From positions 5,167-69,166 of the forward strand of contig JBGTFE010000062.1 of NCBI GenBank assembly GCA_041747435.1: 64,000 nucleotides of DNA. The letters are read 5' to 3'. Position numbers and translations under genes: made by a program. The notes beneath the pieces are model-generated. The model was not told the DNA's origin. It did no database searches and worked only from the letters and a program-made list of their open reading frames with translations. Positions within the stretch are counted from its first letter, which is position 1, and every line of letters starts with the position of its first letter. This DNA comes from JBGTFE01 sp041747435 (GTDB lineage: Bacteria > Acidobacteriota > Blastocatellia > Pyrinomonadales > Pyrinomonadaceae). Shown here in pieces: positions 6,763-14,187 of this stretch.

Positions 6763-7533
6763 ATGGCGGAAAATAAAGAGCAGCGCGACCGCGTTCGTGA
6801 ATTGGTCAAACAGGTTTTGGCGACGGTTCCGGTTGAAGAAGAGAAAGAATTTGCGCCGGAACATGTTGTCGTAAACTCACTCAAAGAAAAGATCGGAAGA
6901 GAATTTGACCGAGACGAATCTGCTAAAAGTTTAATAACAGAAGACGATCTGCGCGGTTTGGACGAAGGCGCGAAGGTTCGCATCGCGGAAAACGCGCGCC
7001 TTACGCCTTTGGCGCAGGACATTGTTCGCGAAAGGCGGATCGAGCTTGTAAAAAAGTCTTCGCGGCGCAGTTATATTGCCGTCAGAAACGTTGCGATCGG
7101 CTGCGATCACGGCGGTTTCGAATTTAAAGAACAATTAAAGAAATTTCTCGGAGAACTTGGTTTGAATGTCCGCGACGTCGGGACAAATTCGACCGACGCG
7201 GTAGATTATCCGGATTTTGCGCACGCAGTTGCAATCGCCGTCGGCGAAAAACAGGTTGACGTGGGAATTATCATCGACGGCGCCGGAATCGGCAGCGCGA
7301 TCGCTGCGAACAAAGTTCCAAACGTCCGCGCGGCGGCTTGTTACAACGCGGCGCTGGCGAAAAATTCGCGCGAGCACAACGGCGCGAATGTTCTTACTTT
7401 GGGAAGCGGGCAAAATTCTTTTGCGGAAATCAAAGAGATTGTCGAAGCTTGGCTTTCGTCGGATTTGACCGAAGAGCGCCACAAAAAACGCGTTGGAAAA
7501 ATCGATGCGATTGAGCGACAATACAAATATTAG
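6763..7533 (+). CDS. RpiB/LacAB-type sugar-phosphate isomerase with BMC-like N-terminal extension
   Basis: The C-terminal 150 residues are a RpiB fold (AIGCDHGGFEFKEQLKKFL ... GSAIAANKVPNVRAA). RpiB interconverts ribose 5-phosphate and ribulose 5-phosphate. About 107 residues precede the fold. They begin with an amphipathic helix, RVRELVKQVLATV, and end with LTPLAQDIVRERRIELV. Both resemble signature and encapsulation peptides of bacterial microcompartment enzymes, as in EutT-like proteins. The usual catalytic-loop cysteine (CGTGIG) is replaced by aspartate (IDGAGIG). The gene is 2 bp from deoC. RpiB plus DeoC is the enzyme pair of sugar-phosphate-utilising BMC loci; no shell protein gene is in the window. 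Function on ribose phosphate is inferred. Confidence 0.8.
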   Translation: MAENKEQRDRVRELVKQVLATVPVEEEKEFAPEHVVVNSLKEKIGREFDRDESAKSLITEDDLRGLDEGAKVRIAENARLTPLAQDIVRERRIELVKKSSRRSYIAVRNVAIGCDHGGFEFKEQLKKFLGELGLNVRDVGTNSTDAVDYPDFAHAVAIAVGEKQVDVGIIIDGAGIGSAIAANKVPNVRAAACYNAALAKNSREHNGANVLTLGSGQNSFAEIKEIVEAWLSSDLTEERHKKRVGKIDAIERQYKY

Positions 7534-7535
7534 AA

Positions 7536-8396
7536 ATGGCAGACTCATTTAACGGAAATTACGAGCAGCTTGTCGAGCAGATCACCGATCTGGTTTTGGC
7601 GCGTCTTGACGGCGACTATTGCCCGACTTTTTGCCGCGCCGATATTGAGCGAATCATGGACGCCGGCGCGCAGCGCATCGGCATCGTTCTCGGCGAAACG
7701 GCGACGGCGCACGATTGGGCTTCGCTGATCGATCACACTTTGCTAAAGCCGGAAGCGACCGAATCCGATATCAAAAAGCTTTGCGACGAAGCCGCCGAGT
7801 TCGGTTTTGCGTCGGTTTGCGTAAATCCGAGCTGGGTAAAACGCGCGAGCGAATTTTTGCGTGGAACCGGCGTTCCGGTTTGCACGGTAATCGGTTTTCC
7901 GCTTGGCGCTACCTTGCCTGACGTAAAAGCGTTTGAAGCGCGGCGCTCGATCTTTAACGGCGCTCGCGAAGTCGATATGGTCATCAATATCGGCGCGCTG
8001 AAATCGGGTGACGATTGTGCGGTCGAGGACGACATCCGCGCGGTTGCGGATGCGGCGCACGAAAACGGGATTTTGCTGAAAGTAATTATCGAAACTGCGC
8101 TTTTGACCGATGAAGAAAAAGTCCGCGCATGTCTTTCGGCAAAGAATGCCAAAGCGGATTTTGTAAAAACCTCGACCGGCTTTGCCAAAGGCGGCGCGAC
8201 GGTCGAGGACGTTGCCTTGATGCGGCGCGTCGTCGGCGAGGCTCTCGGCGTTAAAGCAAGCGGCGGCGTCAAGGGAATTGACGACGCGCGCAAAATGTTC
8301 GAAGCCGGCGCGACGCGCATTGGCGCATCGGTCGGCGTCAAGATCGCGCAGGAAGCCGAAGGAAAAAAATCAAATATTGTCGAGGGAAATTATTAG
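7536..8396 (+). CDS. deoC: Deoxyribose-phosphate aldolase with N-terminal extension
   Basis: The aldolase core starts near residue 62 (LIDHTLLKPEAT). It contains VDMVINIGAL, the Schiff-base lysine in VKTSTGFAKGGAT and the second catalytic lysine in VKASGGV. The enzyme cleaves 2-deoxyribose 5-phosphate into glyceraldehyde 3-phosphate and acetaldehyde. The first 60 residues are extra and contain the amphipathic helix YEQLVEQITDLVLARL, like microcompartment encapsulation peptides. Acetaldehyde release is the usual reason to enclose such an enzyme. It is co-transcribed with the RpiB-like gene and ends convergently with the toxin-partner gene. Confidence 0.93.
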   Translation: MADSFNGNYEQLVEQITDLVLARLDGDYCPTFCRADIERIMDAGAQRIGIVLGETATAHDWASLIDHTLLKPEATESDIKKLCDEAAEFGFASVCVNPSWVKRASEFLRGTGVPVCTVIGFPLGATLPDVKAFEARRSIFNGAREVDMVINIGALKSGDDCAVEDDIRAVADAAHENGILLKVIIETALLTDEEKVRACLSAKNAKADFVKTSTGFAKGGATVEDVALMRRVVGEALGVKASGGVKGIDDARKMFEAGATRIGASVGVKIAQEAEGKKSNIVEGNY

Positions 8397-8421
8397 AAAA
8401 GTCGAAGGACCAATCTCGAGC

Positions 8422-8724
8422 TTAGGCTACCGCCTTTTCATCAAATCTTCTAAGGCTGTGTTTTTCAAACAAATCTGCAGTTTCTTCTGCCAAAGATAAA
8501 ACCAGAAAGAAATCACGCGGATAAATTGCGACCTCGCCTTCTTCGTCAATAACTCGCACTTTGTTTCCGCGCAAACCGATCTTGTAAATTTTCATCGGCA
8601 CGAGCAATCTTTCATCATCGGTTTCTAAACAAACGGCAAAAACATCTTCGCCTTTTGGGCGCGTCGCGATAGAAACGGTTGTTTCTCTGGTAAATTCAAA
8701 TTCTCCTAAATCTTTCTCGTTCAT
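8422..8724 (-). CDS. Unknown 100-residue partner of RelE-like toxin
   Basis: I do not recognise this protein. It is acidic, predicted mostly beta in its first half (TRETTVSIATRPKGEDVF, then GNKVRVIDEEGEVAIYP) and helical at the end (LAEETADLFEKHSL). It lacks the HTH domain expected of a HigA/RelB antitoxin. The chosen ATG at 8724 overlaps the stop of the toxin-like gene as ATGA, so the two are translationally coupled; an upstream ATG at 8742 is also possible. By position it is an antitoxin candidate. It may instead be an unrelated conserved protein. Confidence 0.6.
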   Translation of the reverse strand: MNEKDLGEFEFTRETTVSIATRPKGEDVFAVCLETDDERLLVPMKIYKIGLRGNKVRVIDEEGEVAIYPRDFFLVLSLAEETADLFEKHSLRRFDEKAVA

Positions 8725-9056
8725 CTTATTTTCTCCAACCAAACTTGCAAAACATCTTTCAGGCTTTTGAGTTCTTCGGCGGTTAAATCGGTCTTTTCAT
8801 TCTTCGGATAAATATCGAGAAGCAAAATCCTTTCATTGCTGACCGCATAATAATAGATGATTCTCGCACCGCCGCGTTTGCCTCTGCCTGAAGCCGCCCA
8901 GCGTATTTTCCGAATACCGTTTGAGGCTTTAATTACCGCGCCGTCATCGGGATATTCGCATAAATGCAATTGTAACTCATTGATGCCTTCCTCGCCTAGA
9001 ATCTTGTTTGCGTGACGAACAAATTTTTCGGTTTCGGTGAAAGTGAAATAAATCAT
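8721..9056 (-). CDS. RelE/HigB-type toxin-like protein
   Basis: The 111-residue product matches the HigB2/RelE-like pattern: CEYPDDGAVIKASNGIRKIR, then RWAASGRGKRGGARIIYYY, then LLDIYPKNEKTDLTAEE. Members of this family are mRNA interferases acting at the ribosome. The basic RGKRGG segment and conserved tyrosines expected for RNA binding are present. The toxin comes first in the pair, typical of higBA-like order, but the second gene does not encode the usual XRE regulator. Upstream lies a short heptamer repeat rather than a clear promoter. Confidence 0.85.
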   Translation of the reverse strand: MIYFTFTETEKFVRHANKILGEEGINELQLHLCEYPDDGAVIKASNGIRKIRWAASGRGKRGGARIIYYYAVSNERILLLDIYPKNEKTDLTAEELKSLKDVLQVWLEKIR

Positions 9057-9097
9057 TGTTGCTTAGTTTTTTGAAACGAATTGCTTCACGAACGCAG

Positions 9098-9118
9098 AGT
9101 AAAGAGTAAAGAGTAAAA
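9098..9118. repeat. AGTAAAG heptamer repeat
   Basis: Three tandem units, AGTAAAG, AGTAAAG, AGTAAAA, preceded by AACGCAG, in the short gap between the toxin gene and the FGE-domain gene. Confidence 0.8.
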
Positions 9119-9131
9119 GCGCAGATTGTAA

Positions 9132-11036
9132 TTACTGCCTGATAAGCCGAAAACCTACATTGCCGTTACGAAACGACGGCACAACGCTGCTACGAGCCGC
9201 CGAACGCAAAGACGCAGCAATGTCAAGCCAACTGCCCCCGCGACGTATGGGAGACGAGTCTGTGCTTGCTCCCGTCGGGTTTGTCTGTGCCGAACTCGAA
9301 TACGCGCCATACCAATCTTGAATCCATTCATCCACATTCCCGTGCATATCATACAACCCCCAAGCATTCGGCTGATAACTTCCGACAGCGACGGTCTTGC
9401 AAAGACATTTTCCTTTCGCCGCATTGCCGTAGGGATAATCCCCGTTAAAATTTGCTTCGCTCGATGACAGATTATTCCCGTCTCCAATGCCAAACGGCGT
9501 GGTTGTCCCCGCCCGCGCCGCATATTCCCACTCGGCTTCCGTCGGAAGGCGATACGTTCCTTCATTTTTCGCGTTCAGCTTTTTGATAAATTCCTGCACA
9601 TTGTCCCAAGATACTTTCTCTACCGGACAATCATCGCCGCAACTTGAAAAAAGGCTCGGATTATTGCCCATTACCGCTTTCCATTGCCCTTGCGTTACTT
9701 CATATTTTCCAAGATAGAAATCACGGCTAATCGTTACCCGATGCTGTATTTCATCATCCTTTCTACCTTTCTCACTCGTCGGCGAACCCATCATAAACTC
9801 GCCCGACGGAATGCGGACGAACTCCATTCCGATCGAGTTTTTCCTGGTCGTGCTATTATCGCCCGATGTTGTATTTGAAGTCGTCGGCTGAGATTTTTCG
9901 TTTTGGCTCACCTTCAAGCGGGCAACGAGGCGAAAGCCCCCGACGCCGTATGTTGTGTAACGAAAAGTCGGGTCAAGCCCCCAGCGATGAGCGGAGCGGC
10001 AAGCGAGACTAAGCGAGGACCACGCACCACCACGAAGGACACGATAATTTGAGTCTCCCACACTCGTATTTGCCGAACCGTCAGTCGGTAACGACCGAAA
10101 ATTATAACTGGTCGAATATAGGTCTTCAACCCATTCCCAAACATTGCCGTGCATATCATACAAGCCCCATGCATTGGGCTGGTAACTTCCGACCTCGACC
10201 GTTTTCTCCAAAAATTTACCTTTCGCGTCTGGACTGACGAAGTTAGCCTGATCACGGTGCAGTTCCATGCCGTATGCAAACTCGGTCGTCGTTCCCGCGC
10301 GCGCGGCGTATTCCCATTCGGCTTCACTCGGCAAACGATATTCGTAGCCGTCGTTTTTCGCGTTCAACTTTTTGATAAATTCCTGAGCGTCATTCCACGA
10401 AACATACATTATCGGCTGATAATCGCTCTCACGAAACTTTCCGTCGGCAGATTTTAATTCCGCCTGAATATCGCCCATCACCTTTTTCCATTCGCCGATG
10501 GTTACTTCATATTTGCCAAGATAAAATTCATAATTGATAGTAACTTTGTGAACCGGCTTTTCGTTGATCGTTCCTTTTTCGCTTCCCATGATAAACGAGC
10601 CCGAAGGAATTTTGACAAACTCCATTCCAATTGAGTTTTTGAACTCTTTGCCGCTGACGGTCGGCGTAGATTTTGGAGCCGGTGTTGGGGTCGAAACGGG
10701 CGTTGAAATAGGTTTCGGAGTTGGTATTGGAGTGGGCAAAGGCGGCGAGTTTTCTCTAATTGTTTCTATCAACTCGTCGGTCGCGCCTTCATTTCGCAGA
10801 AGCGTTTCGTTTTCTTTGGTCAAAGGAAAATCAACTTTGCGTTGGCGCACATCATTGAGGATTTTCTCAGACAAAACTTTTTTCTGATTTCCCTTCGCCT
10901 GATTTACCGAAGCAATCGCGCGCAAAATCTGTCCCATCGTAAGAGGCTTTGTCTGCGATCCGATATTCCACCCAAAGAAATTTGCCCCGAAAAATAACAA
11001 TGTGATTGTTACAAGATAAAGCGTTTGTCTGCGCAT
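9132..11036 (-). CDS. Secreted tandem FGE-sulfatase domain protein
   Basis: The chosen ATG (MRRQTLYLVTITLLFF) gives a signal peptide; an alternative start lies six codons upstream. A Pro/Thr linker of PTPTP type near residue 110 precedes two formylglycine-generating-enzyme-like (SUMF1) domains. Each has the pattern MEFVxIPSGxFxMGS ... RLPxEAEWEYAARAGTTT ... WGLYDMHGNVxEW ... RGG. The paired active-site cysteines of true FGE are absent after RGGAW/RGGSW, so sulfatase activation is unlikely. Binding or another oxygenase-like role is possible. It follows a Ser/Thr kinase gene by 43 bp, so the two are probably co-transcribed. 634 residues. Confidence 0.85.
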   Translation of the reverse strand: MRRQTLYLVTITLLFFGANFFGWNIGSQTKPLTMGQILRAIASVNQAKGNQKKVLSEKILNDVRQRKVDFPLTKENETLLRNEGATDELIETIRENSPPLPTPIPTPKPISTPVSTPTPAPKSTPTVSGKEFKNSIGMEFVKIPSGSFIMGSEKGTINEKPVHKVTINYEFYLGKYEVTIGEWKKVMGDIQAELKSADGKFRESDYQPIMYVSWNDAQEFIKKLNAKNDGYEYRLPSEAEWEYAARAGTTTEFAYGMELHRDQANFVSPDAKGKFLEKTVEVGSYQPNAWGLYDMHGNVWEWVEDLYSTSYNFRSLPTDGSANTSVGDSNYRVLRGGAWSSLSLACRSAHRWGLDPTFRYTTYGVGGFRLVARLKVSQNEKSQPTTSNTTSGDNSTTRKNSIGMEFVRIPSGEFMMGSPTSEKGRKDDEIQHRVTISRDFYLGKYEVTQGQWKAVMGNNPSLFSSCGDDCPVEKVSWDNVQEFIKKLNAKNEGTYRLPTEAEWEYAARAGTTTPFGIGDGNNLSSSEANFNGDYPYGNAAKGKCLCKTVAVGSYQPNAWGLYDMHGNVDEWIQDWYGAYSSSAQTNPTGASTDSSPIRRGGSWLDIAASLRSAARSSVVPSFRNGNVGFRLIRQ

Positions 11037-11079
11037 AGTTTCAGATTTTAGCATCGATTCAAATTTTGTCTATACTTTT

Positions 11080-12666
11080 CTAGCACCTGCCGTTGTAAAC
11101 ACAATCATCGCTCAGGTTCGGAGTTTTTTTCGGCTTTTGCGATCTTTGTGTTTGCGGTGTCGCCGGATTTTGCGGCGGCGTTTTATTAGTTTTCGGCGCG
11201 ACGATCGGTTTCGTTTTTTCGTTGGCAGAAATGCCGGGCGCGTTTGTCGGCTCGGCGCTCGGCGAAGTTATCGGAGCTACTATAGCGACGTTTGTAACGG
11301 ATTTGTTAGAATTTGTCCCGCTTGAGTCGCTGAATATAAAGATCGCCGCGAGGCTCGCGCCGCCGAGTAAAAGCAAAACAATGATCGCTACCGGCAAAAT
11401 CCATGCGCGCCTTTTCTTGCTGACTTTCTTATCTTCAATCAAAAACTCAACAGGTTCTTCATCTTTTCCGGCGGTTTCTATTTCAGAAGACGGCATTGTA
11501 ACCGAAGCCATCGTGAATGACGCTTTTGTTCCGGCAATTTTCGGCGTTACGGTTTGAGGTAACTTTTCCTGATCTTCAGACGGCTGCGTGTCGGCTTCAG
11601 GCATGCGCGTCTTTTCATTTTGGATTTGTTCCTGATGAAGCAGCGGCATGGTTTCCATACTCTCCCGCTCGCGTCTCGCTTCGTCGTGTTCTTTAAGCCA
11701 CTTTCGTCGGTTTGCGTCTTCCTCGCGCCGTTTTCCGCCGGAAATTATTTCGTCCAAAGCTTTCTGCATCTCGATCGCGGATGCAAAACGATCTTCGCGC
11801 TCGATCGCCATTGATTTCAGAAGCCAGTCGGAAATTTCAGTCGGAATGTCGGCGTTGGCTCCGTGCGGATCGGGCATCGGATCGGGTTTGTCCGCCCAGA
11901 TCGCGAGCATTCGTTTCAGCGCGTCAACCGGAAGCCGCCCGGTTAGAAGATGATAAAGCGTCGCGCCGAGAGCATAAATGTCGGTGGCGGGAGTTGTTTT
12001 GGCGGCGACGACGCGAGTCAATTTTTCTCCGAATTTTTGTTCGAGAAATTCGCGGTGATTTGAATCGATGACCTTGATGATCTGTTCGAGCGGCGAATAA
12101 TGCAGCGTCGCAGCGAGAAATGTGTGGGTGGTGATCGTGGTCTGAAGCTGGGCGTCGGTTCCGGTCGCAATCCCGAAGTCTAGCAGCTTGATCTTACCGC
12201 GCCGCGTTAATTTCAAGTTTTGCGGTTTTATGTCGCGGTGAATGACCGGCGGATTTAACGTGTGCAGATAATCGAGCGCGTCGAGCAATTGGCTCGTCCA
12301 ACCGAGAACGTCTTTGAGCGCGAAAGGACTTTGATTTTTTTCCAAAAGCTCGCCCAGATCTTCTCCCTGAATTAATTCCATCACAAGAAATTGGCGGTCG
12401 GTTTCAAGAAAATAATCGATGACCTGCGGAAAGGCGTCGTGTTCGAGCTGCGTCAAAATCTTTGCTTCGCGTTCAAAAGCGCGGCGGACGCTTTCGCGTT
12501 GTTTCGAATCGGGGATTTTGGCGAGGTCGATAAGAATTTCTTTAAGCGCGACTAATTTGCCGAATCTTTTGCCGTCTTCGGCAACGTAGATCGCTCCCAT
12601 TCCGCCTTGTCCCAGTTGGCGGACGATTCGATAGCGACCTTGTAAAGTTTCATTTATCGCCAGCAT
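11080..12666 (-). CDS. Membrane Ser/Thr protein kinase (PknB-like)
   Basis: The Hanks-type kinase domain occupies about residues 10-290: glycine loop GQGGMGAIYVAED, VALKEIL lysine, catalytic VIHRDIKPQNLKL and DFGIAT. A charged juxtamembrane region follows, then one transmembrane helix near residues 425-447 (ILPVAIIVLLLLGGASLAA), and a Pro/Thr/Lys-rich outer tail of about 80 residues. That tail ends in DDCVYNGRC and has no recognisable sensor domain. The domain is closely similar to the kinase at 14188-16407, suggesting duplication. It starts 90 bp past the terminator of the TPR gene and is followed by the FGE-domain gene, probably its functional partner. Confidence 0.92.
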   Translation of the reverse strand: MLAINETLQGRYRIVRQLGQGGMGAIYVAEDGKRFGKLVALKEILIDLAKIPDSKQRESVRRAFEREAKILTQLEHDAFPQVIDYFLETDRQFLVMELIQGEDLGELLEKNQSPFALKDVLGWTSQLLDALDYLHTLNPPVIHRDIKPQNLKLTRRGKIKLLDFGIATGTDAQLQTTITTHTFLAATLHYSPLEQIIKVIDSNHREFLEQKFGEKLTRVVAAKTTPATDIYALGATLYHLLTGRLPVDALKRMLAIWADKPDPMPDPHGANADIPTEISDWLLKSMAIEREDRFASAIEMQKALDEIISGGKRREEDANRRKWLKEHDEARRERESMETMPLLHQEQIQNEKTRMPEADTQPSEDQEKLPQTVTPKIAGTKASFTMASVTMPSSEIETAGKDEEPVEFLIEDKKVSKKRRAWILPVAIIVLLLLGGASLAAIFIFSDSSGTNSNKSVTNVAIVAPITSPSAEPTNAPGISANEKTKPIVAPKTNKTPPQNPATPQTQRSQKPKKTPNLSDDCVYNGRC

Positions 12667-12752
12667 TTCTGAAATTAAGGGTTGAAAATCTTTGCTACAT
12701 TATTCTACAAATCGGTAAAAAAGGAAAGAATTTCGGGCTAGACGGAGTTATT

Positions 12753-12787
12753 GAAAAATAAAAGGGATGACGAATAGCCATCCCTTT
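12753..12787 (-). terminator. Terminator of the kinase-FGE/TPR operon
   Basis: AAAGGGATG (minus strand) pairs with CATCCCTTT across a 9-nt loop and is followed by TATTTTTC. It lies 29 bp past the TPR stop and separates the two kinase units. Confidence 0.75.
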
Positions 12788-12815
12788 TTGAGAAATAAAA
12801 GCGAAAGCGCCCAAT

Positions 12816-14174
12816 TTATTCGTAAACTCCAGGTTTTGCTGAAACCCGCTTGAGACCGTCCTGAGCCTCCTGGTTGCTCGAATCCAACTGAATCGCCTTT
12901 CTAAAGTCCGCCGCTGCCAGAGCGTACTTTCCCTGTTTTTCATAAACGCGACCGCGGCTGCTGTATGAAAGATCCGAGCGTTTGTCATTTACCCCGATAA
13001 TTCGGATCGCATTTGTATATTCCGTAATAGCAGCGGGATAGTTTCGCTGCTCCTCATAGATCAGACCTCGATAAACCATCGAATTAAAGAATGTCGGACG
13101 AAGCTGTACAGATTTGTTAAAATCCGCCATCGAGCTTGTTAGATTTCCCATTTCGCGATACGCAACGCCGCGTTTATAGTAGGCAAGACTAAAAGTCGGA
13201 AATTCATTGATCGTTTTTGTGCAGTCGGTTAGAACAGTTGAGGCGTTTTTTTCGGTAACGCTGTAGAGCATACATTTTATATAAGCTTCAGTCTTAAGAC
13301 TCGGGTCGAGACGAGCCGCCGTTTCGTAATCGTCGTAAGCCTCTGTCACATAACCGGTGTAGTGATAAATAAATCCGCGGCGAACATACGGTGCGGCGTC
13401 ACTCGGATCAAGGTTGATCGATTTTGTGTAATTGATCAGCGCGTTGGCAAAATCGTTTTTGTCATATTGATCGTCCGCAAGCTTGTTGTAGTAATCGGCA
13501 TCTTGCGTGTTGGTGGTTGTGGTTTTCGGTTTGGTCGTTGTCGCAACGGTCGTCCCGGTTTTACTCCCGGCGCCGGCTCTGCCTTCGTCTTCTTCAACGG
13601 TTCCTAAAAGCCGGTCGAGATTGTCCTGCGCGAGTTTGTAATTCGGATTTAACCGGAGCGCGGTGCGGTAATCAGCCGCAGCCTGAGTTTCGTTTCCGCT
13701 ATACTCGTAAGCCAGTCCGCGATTATTATAGGCGTCCGCTTGCGGAGAAATCCGAAGCGATGCGCTGTAATCGCTGATCGCCTTGTAATAATCTTCGCCG
13801 TCATAATAGGCTAGACCGCGATTGTAGAAAGCGTCCGCGCTCAGCGGATTGAGCGCGATCGCTCGCGTGTAATTCAGGATCGCGGTTTGCAAGTCGCCGC
13901 GGTCATACGCCGCTTGCCCGAGATTGTAATAATAGTTGAAATTCTTCGCCGCGGTTACGGGTTTTTTAACGGTCCGGCTGGTCGTTATGGTCGTTTTAAC
14001 GGCGGGTTTCACCGTCGTTCCGGATGGTTTTTTCGCCGCGCCGGTCGTTGGCGTGATCCTGCCGCTTCCGCCCTGCGCGGAAACCTCGGTCGCCGCAAAG
14101 CCAAATAAAAATATTGCCGCGGCTGCGAAACCGAAAGGCTTTTTAAGTAAAGAATATATATTTCGTAATTTCAT
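12816..14174 (-). CDS. Secreted TPR-repeat protein
   Basis: I start it at MKLRNIYSLL (14174), preceded by an AGAGGAG ribosome-binding site; an upstream in-frame ATG lies inside the kinase gene. A signal peptide ends near ATEVSAQ. A Thr/Lys-rich linker follows, then TPR units of the kind YYNLGQAAYDRGDLQTAILN and AFYNRGLAYYDGEDYYKAIS. There are four to five repeats, a second TKPKTTTTN linker, then further repeats to the C-terminus. 452 residues. It is a protein-interaction scaffold, presumably periplasmic. It starts 13 bp after the kinase-FGE gene and is in one operon with it. Confidence 0.88.
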   Translation of the reverse strand: MKLRNIYSLLKKPFGFAAAAIFLFGFAATEVSAQGGSGRITPTTGAAKKPSGTTVKPAVKTTITTSRTVKKPVTAAKNFNYYYNLGQAAYDRGDLQTAILNYTRAIALNPLSADAFYNRGLAYYDGEDYYKAISDYSASLRISPQADAYNNRGLAYEYSGNETQAAADYRTALRLNPNYKLAQDNLDRLLGTVEEDEGRAGAGSKTGTTVATTTKPKTTTTNTQDADYYNKLADDQYDKNDFANALINYTKSINLDPSDAAPYVRRGFIYHYTGYVTEAYDDYETAARLDPSLKTEAYIKCMLYSVTEKNASTVLTDCTKTINEFPTFSLAYYKRGVAYREMGNLTSSMADFNKSVQLRPTFFNSMVYRGLIYEEQRNYPAAITEYTNAIRIIGVNDKRSDLSYSSRGRVYEKQGKYALAAADFRKAIQLDSSNQEAQDGLKRVSAKPGVYE

Positions 14175-14187
14175 ATGTTTATCTCCT

